A DNA stretch of 42,750 nucleotides from Streptomyces narbonensis. GTDB taxonomy: Bacteria; Actinomycetota; Actinomycetes; Streptomycetales; Streptomycetaceae. The notes beneath the pieces are model-generated. The model worked only from the letters and a program-made list of their open reading frames with translations, was not told where the DNA came from and searched no databases. The DNA is taken from positions 1 through 42,750 of the forward strand of contig NZ_BMSF01000029.1 in assembly GCF_014649015.1 (NCBI RefSeq). Direction: 5' to 3'. The translations under genes and the position numbers were made by a program. Shown here piece by piece: positions 1 to 8,150 of the stretch (positions are counted from its first letter, which is position 1; each line of letters opens with the position of its first letter).

Positions 1-117
1 GAGGACCGCGTAATCACCGCAGCCGGGGCACCACCGCACCTCCTGGTCGGACTTGAAGTCCTTTGCCGCGAGGGCGACTTCGGAGCGGGGGACGAGGGAA
101 AGGGCCTCAGCGGGCAT
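1..117 (-). CDS. korB: 2-oxoacid:ferredoxin oxidoreductase beta subunit (5' part only)
   Basis: Partial gene whose first 39 codons are in the window; the rest lies beyond the left edge. The translation starts MPAEALSLVPRSE and reaches a VRWCPGCGDYAVL segment, the N-terminal thiamine-diphosphate/Fe-S region typical of KorB. The ATG overlaps the end of korA by 11 bp, so the two are translationally coupled and form the alpha/beta pair of the enzyme that oxidises 2-oxoglutarate (or another 2-oxoacid) to the acyl-CoA with reduction of ferredoxin. This is housekeeping metabolism and marks the outer left flank of the biosynthetic cluster. Confidence 0.9.
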   Translation of the reverse strand, partial: MPAEALSLVPRSEVALAAKDFKSDQEVRWCPGCGDYAVL

Positions 118-2011
118 CGTTGGCCTCCTGGATGCGGACCGCGAGCTGCTCGGCCTTGAAGGGCATGCCGTTGACCTGGGTGAAGGACTCGGCGTCGATC
201 AGGTACTCGGCTCGGATGAGGGTGGCGAGCTGGCCCAGGTTCATCTCCGGGATCAGGACGCGCTCGTAGCGGGCGAGTACCTCGCCGAGGTTGCGGGGGA
301 AGGGGTTGAGGTGGCTCAGATGCGCCTGGGCGACGACGCCGCCGGCGGCCCTGACCCGGCGCACCGCCGCGGTGATCGGTCCGTAGGTCGAACCCCAGCC
401 GAGCACCAGGAGCCGGGCCCCGTCCCCGGAGCCGTCGCCGCTCGTGTCGGGTCGTGCGCTCCGGGTCGGGTCGTCCACGTCGAGGTCGGGTACGCGGATG
501 CCGTCGATCTTGGCCTGCCGGGTGCGGACCATGAAGTCGTGGTTCGCGGGGTCGTACGAGATGTTGCCGGTGCCGTCCTGCTTCTCGATACCGCCGATGC
601 GGTGTTCGAGGCCGGGGGTGCCGGGCACGGCCCAGGGGCGGGCCAGGGTCTCGGGGTTGCGCTTGTACGGCCAGAAGACCTCGGTGCCGTCGTCCAGGGT
701 GTGGTTGGGGCCCTGGGCGAACTGCACGCGCAGGTCCGGAAGTTCGTCGGCCTCGGGGATCCGCCACGGCTCGGAGCCGTTGGCGAGGTAGCCGTCCGAG
801 AGCAGGAAGACCGGGGTGCGGTAGGTGACCGCGATGCGTGCGGCCTCGATCGCCGCGTCGAAGCAGTCGGCCGGCGTCCTGGGCGCCACGACCGGCACCG
901 GCGCCTCCCCGTTGCGGCCGTACATGGCCTGGAGGAGGTCGGCCTGCTCGGTCTTGGTCGGGAGCCCGGTCGAGGGCCCCCCGCGCTGGATCGCCACGAT
1001 CAGCAGCGGCAGCTCCAGGGAGACGGCCAGGCCGATGGTCTCCGACTTGAGCGCCACGCCGGGCCCGGAGGTCGTGGTCACCGCGAGCGAGCCGCCGAAG
1101 GCCGCGCCGAGCGCGGCGCCGATGGCCGCGATCTCGTCCTCGGCCTGGAAGGTGCGCACGCCGAAGTTCTTGTGCCTGGAGAGCTCGTGGAGGATGTCCG
1201 AGGCCGGCGTGATCGGGTACGAGCCGAGATACAGCGGCAGGTCCGCCTGGCGGCCGGCGGCGATCAGACCGTACGAGAGGGCCAGGTTCCCGGAGACGTT
1301 GCGGTACGTGCCCGGCGGGAACGCCTTCGTCGCCGGCGCCACCTCATAGGAGACCGCGAAGTCCTCGGTCGTCTCACCGAAGTTCCAGCCCGCCCGGAAC
1401 GCGGCCACGTTCGCCTCGGCGATGTCCGGCTTCCTGGCGAACTTGGTCCGCAGGAACTTCTCGGTGCCCTCGGTCGGCCGGTGGTACATCCAGGACAGCA
1501 GCCCCAGGGCGAACATGTTCTTCGAGCGTCCCGCGTCCTTGCGCGACAGCGCGAAGTCCTTCAGTGCCTCCACGGTCAGCGTGTTCAGCGGCACGGGATG
1601 CACGTGGTACGCGTCGAGCGAGCCGTCCTCCAGCGGCGAGGTCGCGTAGCCGACCTTCTGCATCGCCCGCGGGGTGAACTCGTCCGTGTTCACGATGATC
1701 TCCGCGCCCCGCGGCACATCCCCGATGTTCGCCTTCAGGGCCGCCGGGTTCATCGCCACGAGCACGTTCGGGGCGTCGCCCGGCGTGAGGATGTCGTGGT
1801 CGGCGAAGTGCAGCTGGAAGGACGACACCCCCGGAAGGGTGCCGGCCGGTGCCCGGATCTCGGCGGGGAAATCGGGCAGCGTCGAGAGGTCGTTGCCGAA
1901 CGAGGCCGTCTCCGACGTGAAGCGGTCGCCCGTGAGCTGCATACCGTCACCGGAGTCACCAGCGAACCGGATGATCACCCGGTCCAACCTGCGGACTTCC
2001 TTCACGTTCAC
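107..2011 (-). CDS. korA: 2-oxoacid:ferredoxin oxidoreductase alpha subunit
   Basis: About 634 residues, the usual size for actinobacterial KorA in which the gamma domain is fused ahead of the alpha domain. The N-terminal gamma-type segment carries FAGDSGDGMQLTGDRF. The central pyrimidine-binding domain contains YPITPASDILHEL and the QAEDEIAAIGAALGAAFGG stretch, and TTTSGPGVALKSE follows. It works with KorB to decarboxylate a 2-oxoacid onto CoA while reducing ferredoxin. The start is ambiguous: GAGGAG sits just upstream of two in-frame GTG codons (2011 and 2005), and I chose the first. It is unlikely to take part in the polyketide pathway, except indirectly as a supplier of reduced ferredoxin and acyl-CoA. 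Confidence 0.9.
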   Translation of the reverse strand: MNVKEVRRLDRVIIRFAGDSGDGMQLTGDRFTSETASFGNDLSTLPDFPAEIRAPAGTLPGVSSFQLHFADHDILTPGDAPNVLVAMNPAALKANIGDVPRGAEIIVNTDEFTPRAMQKVGYATSPLEDGSLDAYHVHPVPLNTLTVEALKDFALSRKDAGRSKNMFALGLLSWMYHRPTEGTEKFLRTKFARKPDIAEANVAAFRAGWNFGETTEDFAVSYEVAPATKAFPPGTYRNVSGNLALSYGLIAAGRQADLPLYLGSYPITPASDILHELSRHKNFGVRTFQAEDEIAAIGAALGAAFGGSLAVTTTSGPGVALKSETIGLAVSLELPLLIVAIQRGGPSTGLPTKTEQADLLQAMYGRNGEAPVPVVAPRTPADCFDAAIEAARIAVTYRTPVFLLSDGYLANGSEPWRIPEADELPDLRVQFAQGPNHTLDDGTEVFWPYKRNPETLARPWAVPGTPGLEHRIGGIEKQDGTGNISYDPANHDFMVRTRQAKIDGIRVPDLDVDDPTRSARPDTSGDGSGDGARLLVLGWGSTYGPITAAVRRVRAAGGVVAQAHLSHLNPFPRNLGEVLARYERVLIPEMNLGQLATLIRAEYLIDAESFTQVNGMPFKAEQLAVRIQEANDAR

Positions 2012-2208
2012 CGTTCTCCTCACCGTGATGCTTCCCGGAGTCGCCTGGGGCAGAGGCGACGGCTTCTACCCTGTTCGGTCCCGGGCGCCGGTTCAATACG
2101 TCCCGGATCAGCCTTCGGTGAGGTTCTTGCGGTGTGCTCCAAGTGGGTCCGGCGGGCGTCAGAAGGCGGTCAAGTCCGGTGCGGACCGGTGCGGACAGGA
2201 GCCGGACC

Positions 2209-2274
2209 CGTGTGGACCCGGAGCCGTACCGGTGCGGACCCGGAGCCGTACCGGTGCGGACCCGGAGCCGTACC
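2209..2274. repeat. 22-bp tandem repeat, about three copies
   Basis: Two perfect adjacent 22-bp units (2231-2252 and 2253-2274, starting GGTGCGGACCCGGAG) are preceded by a third, slightly diverged copy from about 2209. They lie in the 393-bp gap between the aminotransferase stop and the korA start. The remaining gap (about 2012-2200) should hold the korA promoter, but I recognise no clear -35/-10 pair. Confidence 0.75.
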
Positions 2275-2305
2275 GGTGCCGTCGCGGCGTCCGGACGAAC
2301 GAGAT

Positions 2306-2339
2306 CAGGGGCACACCCGGTCTGCCGAGTGTGCCCCTG
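2306..2339 (-). terminator. Hairpin terminator behind the aminotransferase gene
   Basis: Perfect 11-bp arms (CAGGGGCACAC at 2306-2316 and its complement at 2329-2339) with a 12-nt loop, 65 bp downstream of the aminotransferase stop. There is no T-tract, as is usual in Streptomyces. It probably ends leftward transcription of the cluster and insulates korA. Confidence 0.7.
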
Positions 2340-2404
2340 GTGTCGTCATGGAGGAGATCCCGCGAGGGTGCCGGGCAGGCACCGCTCGCACGGTCGTACG
2401 GGCC

Positions 2405-3565
2405 TCAGGCGTGGTCGCCCGGGACCGTTTCCTTGCTGTGCGCCTCGACCGCCTTGCGCAGGGTGGCGGCCACCGTCAGGACGTCGGCGTCCGAAAGCCC
2501 GGGATGGATCGGCAGGCAGAGCGTCTCCCCGGCGGCCTGGTCGCTGCCCGGGAGCACGGCGTCGGAGCCGTAGGTGGGCACCTTGTGCAGCGGGGCGTAC
2601 CGGAAGGTGGTGTAGATGTCGGCCGCGAGCAGGTCGGAGGCGACCTGGTCGCGGATGGCCGCGCTCATCCGCACCCAGTAGAAGTAGTACGAGGACTCGT
2701 GTCCGGCCGGCAGTTCCGGGGGGAGCCGGAGCCCCTCGATGTCGGCCAGCTCGGTGTTGTACAGGTCCACGATCTCGCGCCGGCGGGCGATGAACTCGCC
2801 GAGTCGGCGGAGCTGTACCTGGCCGATGGCGGCGGTGAGGTCGTTGCCGATGACCCGGCGCCCGATCTCGGGCACCTCCAGCTCCCACCATCGGTGCGAG
2901 ACCTTGGCGTAGGCGAGACCGGTCGCCTGCATCAGGCCGTGGTAGGCCAGTCGCCTGGCCCGCGCGGCCTGTTCGGCGTCGCGGACGTAGAGCATGCCGC
3001 CGTCTCCGGTGATCATGACCTTCGCGGCGTCGAAGCTCCACATGGCCAGGTCGCCGAAGGTGCCGACCGCCTTGCCGTCCACGCGGGACGCCGGGGAGCA
3101 GGCGGAGTCCTCGATCAGCTGGATGCCGAGGGCGCGGCAGCGCTCCGCGATCTCCACGATGTGGCCGGGGTAGCCGCCGTAGTGCAGGACGACCACGGCC
3201 TTGGTGCGCGGCGTCACGGCCGCCTCGATGTCCTGCCAGGAGGGGTTGAGGGTCTCCGCGGCCACATCGCAGAAGACCGGACGCCCGCCGTGCGCGACGA
3301 TGGCGTTGGCCGCGGCGAGGAAGCTCGTCGACGGCAGCACGACCTCGTCGCCCTCGGACAGGTTCAGCAGTTCCATGGCGAGGAACAGCCCGGCCGTGCC
3401 GGAGTTGAGGAAGACCAGCCGGTCCGCCTCGACGCCGAGGTGTCCGGCGAACTCGGCTTCGAACGCCTTGGTGCGCGGGCCGTGCCCCAGCCACCTGCTC
3501 TCGAAGATCTCGGCCACGGCGGCGAGTTCCTCCTCGCCCACTTGCGGCTGGAAGAGATTGATCAC
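2405..3565 (-). CDS. DegT/DnrJ/EryC1-family sugar 4-aminotransferase
   Basis: 386 residues, fold-type I PLP enzyme. The PLP-lysine is K182 in SFDAAKVMITGDGG and the pyridine-contacting aspartate is D153 in IEDSACS; LNSGTAGLFLAMELL at about 53-67 is the phosphate-binding region. The start MINLFQPQVG and overall layout resemble C4 aminotransferases acting on TDP-4-keto-2,3,6-trideoxyhexose (SpnR type), which matches the 2,3-dehydratase, 3-ketoreductase and 3-dehydratase genes nearby. The predicted product is a TDP-4-amino-2,3,4,6-tetradeoxyhexose. No N-methyltransferase is present in the window. The GTG start has CAGGAGA six to seven bases upstream. The gene is last in the leftward flavin reductase-exporter-glycosyltransferase run. 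C4 regiochemistry is inferred from context. Confidence 0.85.
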   Translation of the reverse strand: MINLFQPQVGEEELAAVAEIFESRWLGHGPRTKAFEAEFAGHLGVEADRLVFLNSGTAGLFLAMELLNLSEGDEVVLPSTSFLAAANAIVAHGGRPVFCDVAAETLNPSWQDIEAAVTPRTKAVVVLHYGGYPGHIVEIAERCRALGIQLIEDSACSPASRVDGKAVGTFGDLAMWSFDAAKVMITGDGGMLYVRDAEQAARARRLAYHGLMQATGLAYAKVSHRWWELEVPEIGRRVIGNDLTAAIGQVQLRRLGEFIARRREIVDLYNTELADIEGLRLPPELPAGHESSYYFYWVRMSAAIRDQVASDLLAADIYTTFRYAPLHKVPTYGSDAVLPGSDQAAGETLCLPIHPGLSDADVLTVAATLRKAVEAHSKETVPGDHA

Positions 3566-3615
3566 GTCTGTCTCCTGGATGAGTGGGTCGGGGCGGTCCG
3601 CTCGGGGGCAGACGG

Positions 3616-4767
3616 TCAGCCCTGGTTCCGGGCGGCGAGCTTCTCCAGTCGCCCGACCATGTCGGACGGCAGCGGCAGGGCGGCGATCTGCTGGGCCAGT
3701 TCCTGCGCGCGCTCGGTGTAGGAGGGGTCTGCGAGCAGTTCGGCGACGGCCGAGGCCACCCGCTCCGGCGTGGCCTCGGCCGGCTGCAGCGTGAGGGCGG
3801 CGCCGTGGTCGGCGATGCGCCGGGCCGGCGCCTCGAAGACCACGGCCTCGGGGATGATGAGCTGTGCGACGCCGGCGTTCAGGGCGGTCAGGGTGGTGGC
3901 TCCGCCGGAGTGCTGGACGATCAGGTCGCAGGTCGGCGCGAGGACGTCGAGCGGTATCCAGCCGGCACGGACGCCGGGGATCACCTTGCGCAGCTCGACG
4001 GCGAGCTTCTCCGGCGCCGGCATGACGATCTCGACGCCCAGCGGTGCGATGTTCCGCGCGACGGCCTGCAGGAACTCGAAGGTGTGCTCGCGCTCCTTGC
4101 TGGCGCGGCTGCCAGAGGTGACGCAGACCCGGCGCCGCTCGCCCTTGGTGAACATCCAGGGCTCCAGCGCGCTCTGCACGTTGCCGGGGAGCCAGCGCAT
4201 GAGCTCGGCAGGGGCGACCTCGGGCGGGGTGAGGCTGGGCGGGCAGAGCTCGATGCGCAGGTCCGGCTCGGGGAGCCGGTCGAGGCCCAGGGCGTCAAGC
4301 TCCGGGCGGAGTTCGAGTTCGGCGCCGCGGTCCTGGATGTTGGAGTCGTCGATGTCCCAGGCCTGGCGCACGTAGGGAATGTCCAGGTGGGCGGCGACCA
4401 GCGGGGCCACGTACGACATGGATCCGCCGACGACCAGGTCGGGTGTCCAGCCCTTGGCCATGTCGAGGAGGGCGGGGAGCCAGTCGGCACCCATCTGCGC
4501 GAACCAGCGGCCGGTGGAGAGGGCCTGCCCCTCCAGGTCGAGAGGCGTCTCCTCCTTGCGGTTCCCCTCGCGGTCCGTGGTGACGTAGTGCCAGATGTCG
4601 CGCGAGCTCACGGCGGTGCCGGGGATGCCGGTGCCGGTGACGACCGGCATCATCTCCTCGTTCGAGGCCATGATCACCTCGTGGCCGGCGCCGCGCAGCG
4701 CGTGGGCGAGCGGGACCAGTCCGAAGACCGTGGCCGCGCTGCCGCCGGGGATGAACAGGACCTTCAT
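3616..4767 (-). CDS. GT-B (GT1 family) deoxysugar glycosyltransferase
   Basis: 383 residues. N-terminal acceptor half starts MKVLFIPGGSAATVFGLVPL; the C-terminal nucleotide-sugar half has IVQHSGGATTLTALNAGVAQ, the His-Ser-Gly-Gly signature of antibiotic GT1 enzymes. The opening closely recalls the LanGT1/LanGT4 and UrdGT1 group, which attach olivose or rhodinose units in angucyclines (a memory-based comparison). It transfers a TDP-deoxyhexose to the polyketide or to a first sugar. Its ATG overlaps the stop of the upstream exporter gene by 4 bp (ATGA), and the aminotransferase follows 50 bp later, so it may handle the amino sugar. Sugar and acceptor cannot be told from sequence. Confidence 0.88.
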   Translation of the reverse strand: MKVLFIPGGSAATVFGLVPLAHALRGAGHEVIMASNEEMMPVVTGTGIPGTAVSSRDIWHYVTTDREGNRKEETPLDLEGQALSTGRWFAQMGADWLPALLDMAKGWTPDLVVGGSMSYVAPLVAAHLDIPYVRQAWDIDDSNIQDRGAELELRPELDALGLDRLPEPDLRIELCPPSLTPPEVAPAELMRWLPGNVQSALEPWMFTKGERRRVCVTSGSRASKEREHTFEFLQAVARNIAPLGVEIVMPAPEKLAVELRKVIPGVRAGWIPLDVLAPTCDLIVQHSGGATTLTALNAGVAQLIIPEAVVFEAPARRIADHGAALTLQPAEATPERVASAVAELLADPSYTERAQELAQQIAALPLPSDMVGRLEKLAARNQG

Positions 4768-5999
4768 GACTTCTCCTCGGAAGTAACGGGTTCACGGGGG
4801 GCCTGCTCGGCCTCGCCCTCCCGCGCCAGGGCCGGATCGTCGATCCGGACGGCCAGCAGGATCAGGAGCAGCAGCGTGGCCGCGCCGCCCGCCGCCAGGT
4901 ATCCCGTCTGCACGGAGGTCCTGTCGATCAGCGGGCCGAGGACGAACGGGGAGGCGAACTGCCCGGCGAAGGAGGCGGTACCGGACAGGGCCATGGCCTG
5001 GCCGCGCAGGGAGGGCGGCGCGGTGTCGCCGATCAGTACGGTGACGGCCGGCATCAGAATGCCCATGCCCAGGCCGAACAGGCCGGAGCCCACGACGACC
5101 ATCGGGACGTTGCCGGTCAGTCCGAGCGAGGCGAAGGCGAGGACCCAGGAGGCGGCGGTCAGCCGCAGCAGGGGGGCGTAGCCCATCGAGGCCCGGAGTT
5201 TGGCGTACGCGAAGCCGACGGCGCTCATGGCGACCGACACGGTGGCGCCGATGGCGGCGACGAGGAACGGCTGCTCCACGCCGATCTCCCCGAGCCGGAT
5301 GGGAAGGAACACGGCCAGGCCGTAGAGCAGTACGGAACCGACGGCGAACAGTGCGTAGTAGCCGAGCAGTGCGGGGCGCCGGCCGAGCACCGGAAGGATG
5401 CGCTCCTTGGGCGCGCCCGCCCTGTCGCCGGTGCCCTGGGCGGCCGGCAGCAGCACCAGCGCGGCCAGGCCCAGCGGGATGCCGACGAAGTAGATCGCGA
5501 AGGGGGCGTGCCACGAGAAGCCGCCGATGGCGCCGGCCAGCAGCGGCCAGATGACGCCGCCGAGGCTGATGGCCGTGGAGCGCCAGCCCATGACGCGGTC
5601 GCGCTGCTCCCCCGTGTACAGCGACAGGAGAGCGACGGTGGTGCCGGCGAACACCGCCGCGGCACCGACGCCGAAGGCGACGCGGGTGGCGATGAGGGCC
5701 GCGTAGGAGCTGGTGAACGCCCCGGCGCCGCCGGCGATCCCGTACACCAGCAGTCCCCAGACGAGCGGGGTGCGGACGCCCCAGCGGTCGATCATCCAGC
5801 CGACGACCGGGCTGGCCACGGCGATGGAGAGGCCGTGGGTGGTGAGGATCAGGCCGGCGGCCGTGGCGCTGAGTTCGAGGTCGCCCCGGATGATCTCCAG
5901 GACGGGGGAGATGACGGCCCCCGCCATGACGGAGAGGGTCGAGGCGAGCATGAGGATGGGGAGCACGCCGCTGCGGCCGGTGCTCGTCGGTGCTTTCAT
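4764..5999 (-). CDS. MFS transporter, probable product exporter (12-TM type)
   Basis: 411 residues of alternating hydrophobic segments consistent with about 12 membrane helices. The loop between helices 2 and 3 carries VVGWMIDRWGVRTPL, a version of the MFS motif G-x3-D-R-x-G-R. The end is hydrophilic and acidic. The start at 5999 has GGGAG nine bases upstream; a longer open frame to 6386 runs antisense through the flavin reductase gene and is not credible. It is coupled by ATGA overlap to the glycosyltransferase gene, which argues for efflux of a glycosylated product and self-resistance. Substrate is inferred from position only. Confidence 0.85.
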   Translation of the reverse strand: MKAPTSTGRSGVLPILMLASTLSVMAGAVISPVLEIIRGDLELSATAAGLILTTHGLSIAVASPVVGWMIDRWGVRTPLVWGLLVYGIAGGAGAFTSSYAALIATRVAFGVGAAAVFAGTTVALLSLYTGEQRDRVMGWRSTAISLGGVIWPLLAGAIGGFSWHAPFAIYFVGIPLGLAALVLLPAAQGTGDRAGAPKERILPVLGRRPALLGYYALFAVGSVLLYGLAVFLPIRLGEIGVEQPFLVAAIGATVSVAMSAVGFAYAKLRASMGYAPLLRLTAASWVLAFASLGLTGNVPMVVVGSGLFGLGMGILMPAVTVLIGDTAPPSLRGQAMALSGTASFAGQFASPFVLGPLIDRTSVQTGYLAAGGAATLLLLILLAVRIDDPALAREGEAEQAPREPVTSEEKS

Positions 6000-6109
6000 G
6001 GCGGGGTACTCCCGGGTATCGCAAGGACTTGGGCACGGCATACGGGAAACAGCGCCGGGCACCAGCGGGGTGACCGGTGCCCGGAACGTCGTACGGAGCG
6101 GGCCTGGCC

Positions 6110-6706
6110 TCAGCGCAGCTTGTACGTGCCCTTGCTGCGGGCCTCGCGCAGCGCGTCGGCCCACCAGGCGACCTGCTTCAGCAGGTTCGCGGCCGCTTCC
6201 TCGCTGCCCGCGGGGCTGACGGGCTGACCGTCCTTCTGGAAGTCGCCCCAGGCGTTGTGGAAGCTGAGCATGTCGCGCACGGTCGTGGCGTGGACCTCGG
6301 CGAAGATCTGGCGCAGGTGCTCGGCGGCGCGCAGGCCACCGCCCATGCCGCCGTAGGAGACCAGGCCGACGGGCTTCAGGCTCCACTCCTCGAAGTACCA
6401 GTCGATGGCGTTCTTCAGCGACGGGCCGACCGTGTGGTTGTACTCGGGGGTGACGACCGCGAAGGCGTCGGCGTCGTGGAGGCGGGCGGAGAGCCGGTCG
6501 GACACCGCCTTCGTCGCGGCGTCGGGCTCCTCGCCGAAGGCCGGCATCTCCATGGGGAGCGGGAAGTCGACGAGGTCGATGAGGTCGACGGTGAATTCGC
6601 CGCTCTTCTTCGCCTGCTCGACAAACCAGTTGGCGACTGTCGGGCCGAATCGGCCGCCGCGTACGCTGCCGATGATCACGGCGAGCTTGATGGGGTTCTC
6701 CTGCAT
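6110..6706 (-). CDS. NAD(P)H-dependent FMN reductase
   Basis: 198 residues, flavodoxin-like FMN_red family. GSVRGGRFGPTVANWF (phosphate loop) and VTPEYNHTVGPSLKNAIDW (active-site loop) are the family hallmarks. It reduces free FMN/FAD with NAD(P)H. In jadomycin biosynthesis a flavin reductase (JadY) supplies reduced flavin to the B-ring-opening oxygenase JadG; the tandem ABM oxygenase at 20790-21449 is the likely partner here. An in-frame ATG nine codons upstream is also possible. The gene is first in a leftward transcription unit below a 311-bp regulatory gap. Confidence 0.88.
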   Translation of the reverse strand: MQENPIKLAVIIGSVRGGRFGPTVANWFVEQAKKSGEFTVDLIDLVDFPLPMEMPAFGEEPDAATKAVSDRLSARLHDADAFAVVTPEYNHTVGPSLKNAIDWYFEEWSLKPVGLVSYGGMGGGLRAAEHLRQIFAEVHATTVRDMLSFHNAWGDFQKDGQPVSPAGSEEAAANLLKQVAWWADALREARSKGTYKLR

Positions 6707-7017
6707 AGCGAAATCTTCCAATCCTTGTAGCATCCTGCGTGGCCGGGGCCGAGAGATTTTGGTCCGAGGGGACAATCGCCGGATTCCGCTCATTGGATCG
6801 GCGTGGAGTGTGGTGCCAGGCGCGCGCGATCTCTGGAATCCAGATTCTCCCAGCTCAACCGAAACCACTAGTTAGCTTCTTCGACCCGGAATCCGGCGTC
6901 AAGGGAATGCAGTTCATATCCGGGTGGTGTTCTACAGATCTTTGTGTTCCATGTCAGAGGAACGTCCGATCCATGTCAGGTGGCGGCCGTCCAGGGGTGC
7001 CGGCCGGCCCTGGGGGG
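6707..7017. promoter_or_regulatory. Intergenic regulatory region upstream of the flavin reductase
   Basis: A 311-bp gap of lower GC than its surroundings, with no convincing gene. It holds several candidate sites. AGCTTCTTCGnnnCGGAA (6874-6891) is shared with the region upstream of the PgaE-type gene at 38036-38053. There is a 10-bp direct repeat TCCATGTCAG (6948-6957 and 6970-6979) with starts 22 bp apart. A small palindrome TCTGGAATCCAGA lies at 6832-6844. A 12-bp inverted repeat (CGCCGGATTCCG, 6777-6788 and 6887-6898) has arms 98 bp apart. It presumably holds the promoter for the leftward flavin reductase operon; the questin-oxidase gene ends at its other side. Confidence 0.5.
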
Positions 7018-8127
7018 TCACGGGATGAGGCCGAGTCCGGGGACGGGAATGCGCTGCTGAGCCGCCTGGGCCGCGGCGGCGTAACGCGGGTCGGGGCGCA
7101 GGCCGTTCTCACGCAGGCACGCCTCGGTGAATTTGATGACGTGCTCGTCCTGGTGCTCCACCGACCGGGCGACGAGTTCGACAAAAGGCGGGACCTCGGT
7201 TTTCAGTGCGGTTTCGAAAGCCTTTTCCTCGCCGCGCCGATTTCCGGTGAAAGAGAGAAGGAGTGCCACGTGGAGCTGCCAGACGAATGCCACCGTCGGC
7301 AGATGCATTTCCACCGGCAGATGGGGCAGGACGATCCGGACCGCGGCCGGAAGTGTCACACCGTGGAGCAGGGGAATGGGATAGATCTCGGTGTGGACGA
7401 GATAGAGGCCGGCGAATTCGGCCGTCATCTCGCTCAGGAGGAACTGCGGGTCCCGCAAGGCGACGGCCCGCAACGCCTCGGTGTACCCGGGGAGTTCGCC
7501 GATCCGGCCGAGCCTCTCCCGGGAGGCCACTCGCGCCTTCGGCGGGTGCAGGAAGTCCTCCAGCCGCTCGCGGGGGAGCTCCGCGACGGCCTGCGCCAGG
7601 CTGATGGTTCCGTGGAAGTCCGCCTGCCCCGGGAGGCCGCGGTGGCGGGCCGCCCAGTAGGCGAGCCCGCGCGCGAACTCGGTGAGCTGCGCCCGGCTCG
7701 GGTCCCGGGTGCCGGCCAGGCTGCGCACGGCGTGCGCCGTGCGGATCGCGCCGTGCGTGATGCCCGCGAGGAGGCCGGAGACGAGCCGTGGCCACCAGCG
7801 GACGAGCACCTCGCGCCAGGGGGCTTCGGCGAGCTCCTGGACGAAGAGCCGTTCCCAGTCGCCGGCCCGGCTGAAGTCTCCCAACGCGGCGCGCCAGGAG
7901 GCTTCTTCGGACGCGTCGAGGGGGAAGGAGGGGGCGGGCCTGTCGTGATGCGGTTTGGCCCGGTAGACCTCGACCCAGATGCCGATCCGGTCGCCGTGGC
8001 CCAGGACGGCGAGCGTTTCGGCCGCCATCGGGCCGTGGTTGACCAGTTCGCCGCGTTCCCCGCGCTCGTAGCCCAGGTCGTCGAGGCGTTCCAGCGCTTC
8101 GTTGACGGCGTCGAAGTAGGTGGTCAA
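7018..8127 (-). CDS. Questin oxidase-like (DUF4243) Baeyer-Villiger-type oxygenase
   Basis: 369 residues. Family landmarks are LVNHGPMAAETLAVLG (about 28-43), AGITHGAIRTAHAVRSLAG (about 121-139), LTEFARGLAYWAARHRG (about 147-163) and a later LPHLPVEMHLPTVAF stretch. This family includes fungal questin oxidase and AflY, which act on anthraquinone-type polyketides and are associated with ring-cleaving oxidation. No FAD- or NADPH-binding Rossmann motif is visible, as expected for it. The start is TTG with AGGAGG six bases upstream. It lies at the end of the run from the carboxylase epsilon gene through the hydrolase. Its presence in an angucycline cluster suggests an added oxidative cleavage or rearrangement; substrate is unknown. 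Confidence 0.8.
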   Translation of the reverse strand: MTTYFDAVNEALERLDDLGYERGERGELVNHGPMAAETLAVLGHGDRIGIWVEVYRAKPHHDRPAPSFPLDASEEASWRAALGDFSRAGDWERLFVQELAEAPWREVLVRWWPRLVSGLLAGITHGAIRTAHAVRSLAGTRDPSRAQLTEFARGLAYWAARHRGLPGQADFHGTISLAQAVAELPRERLEDFLHPPKARVASRERLGRIGELPGYTEALRAVALRDPQFLLSEMTAEFAGLYLVHTEIYPIPLLHGVTLPAAVRIVLPHLPVEMHLPTVAFVWQLHVALLLSFTGNRRGEEKAFETALKTEVPPFVELVARSVEHQDEHVIKFTEACLRENGLRPDPRYAAAAQAAQQRIPVPGLGLIP

Positions 8128-8150
8128 AGGGATCCTCCTGCTGTCTCGGG

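Noticed and set aside
53..3721. Very long plus-strand open frame (over 1200 codons) antisense to korA and the aminotransferase
   Set aside because: It is the antisense of well-recognised genes, has a low-complexity Gly/Arg/Val composition and no motifs. Long open antisense frames are expected in high-GC DNA. The same holds for the plus-strand frames at 6739-9774, 26341-30357 and 31658-34174.
4764..6386. Longer form of the first MFS exporter
   Set aside because: The extension is antisense to the flavin reductase gene and hydrophilic. The start at 5999 begins at the first membrane segment with a ribosome site.
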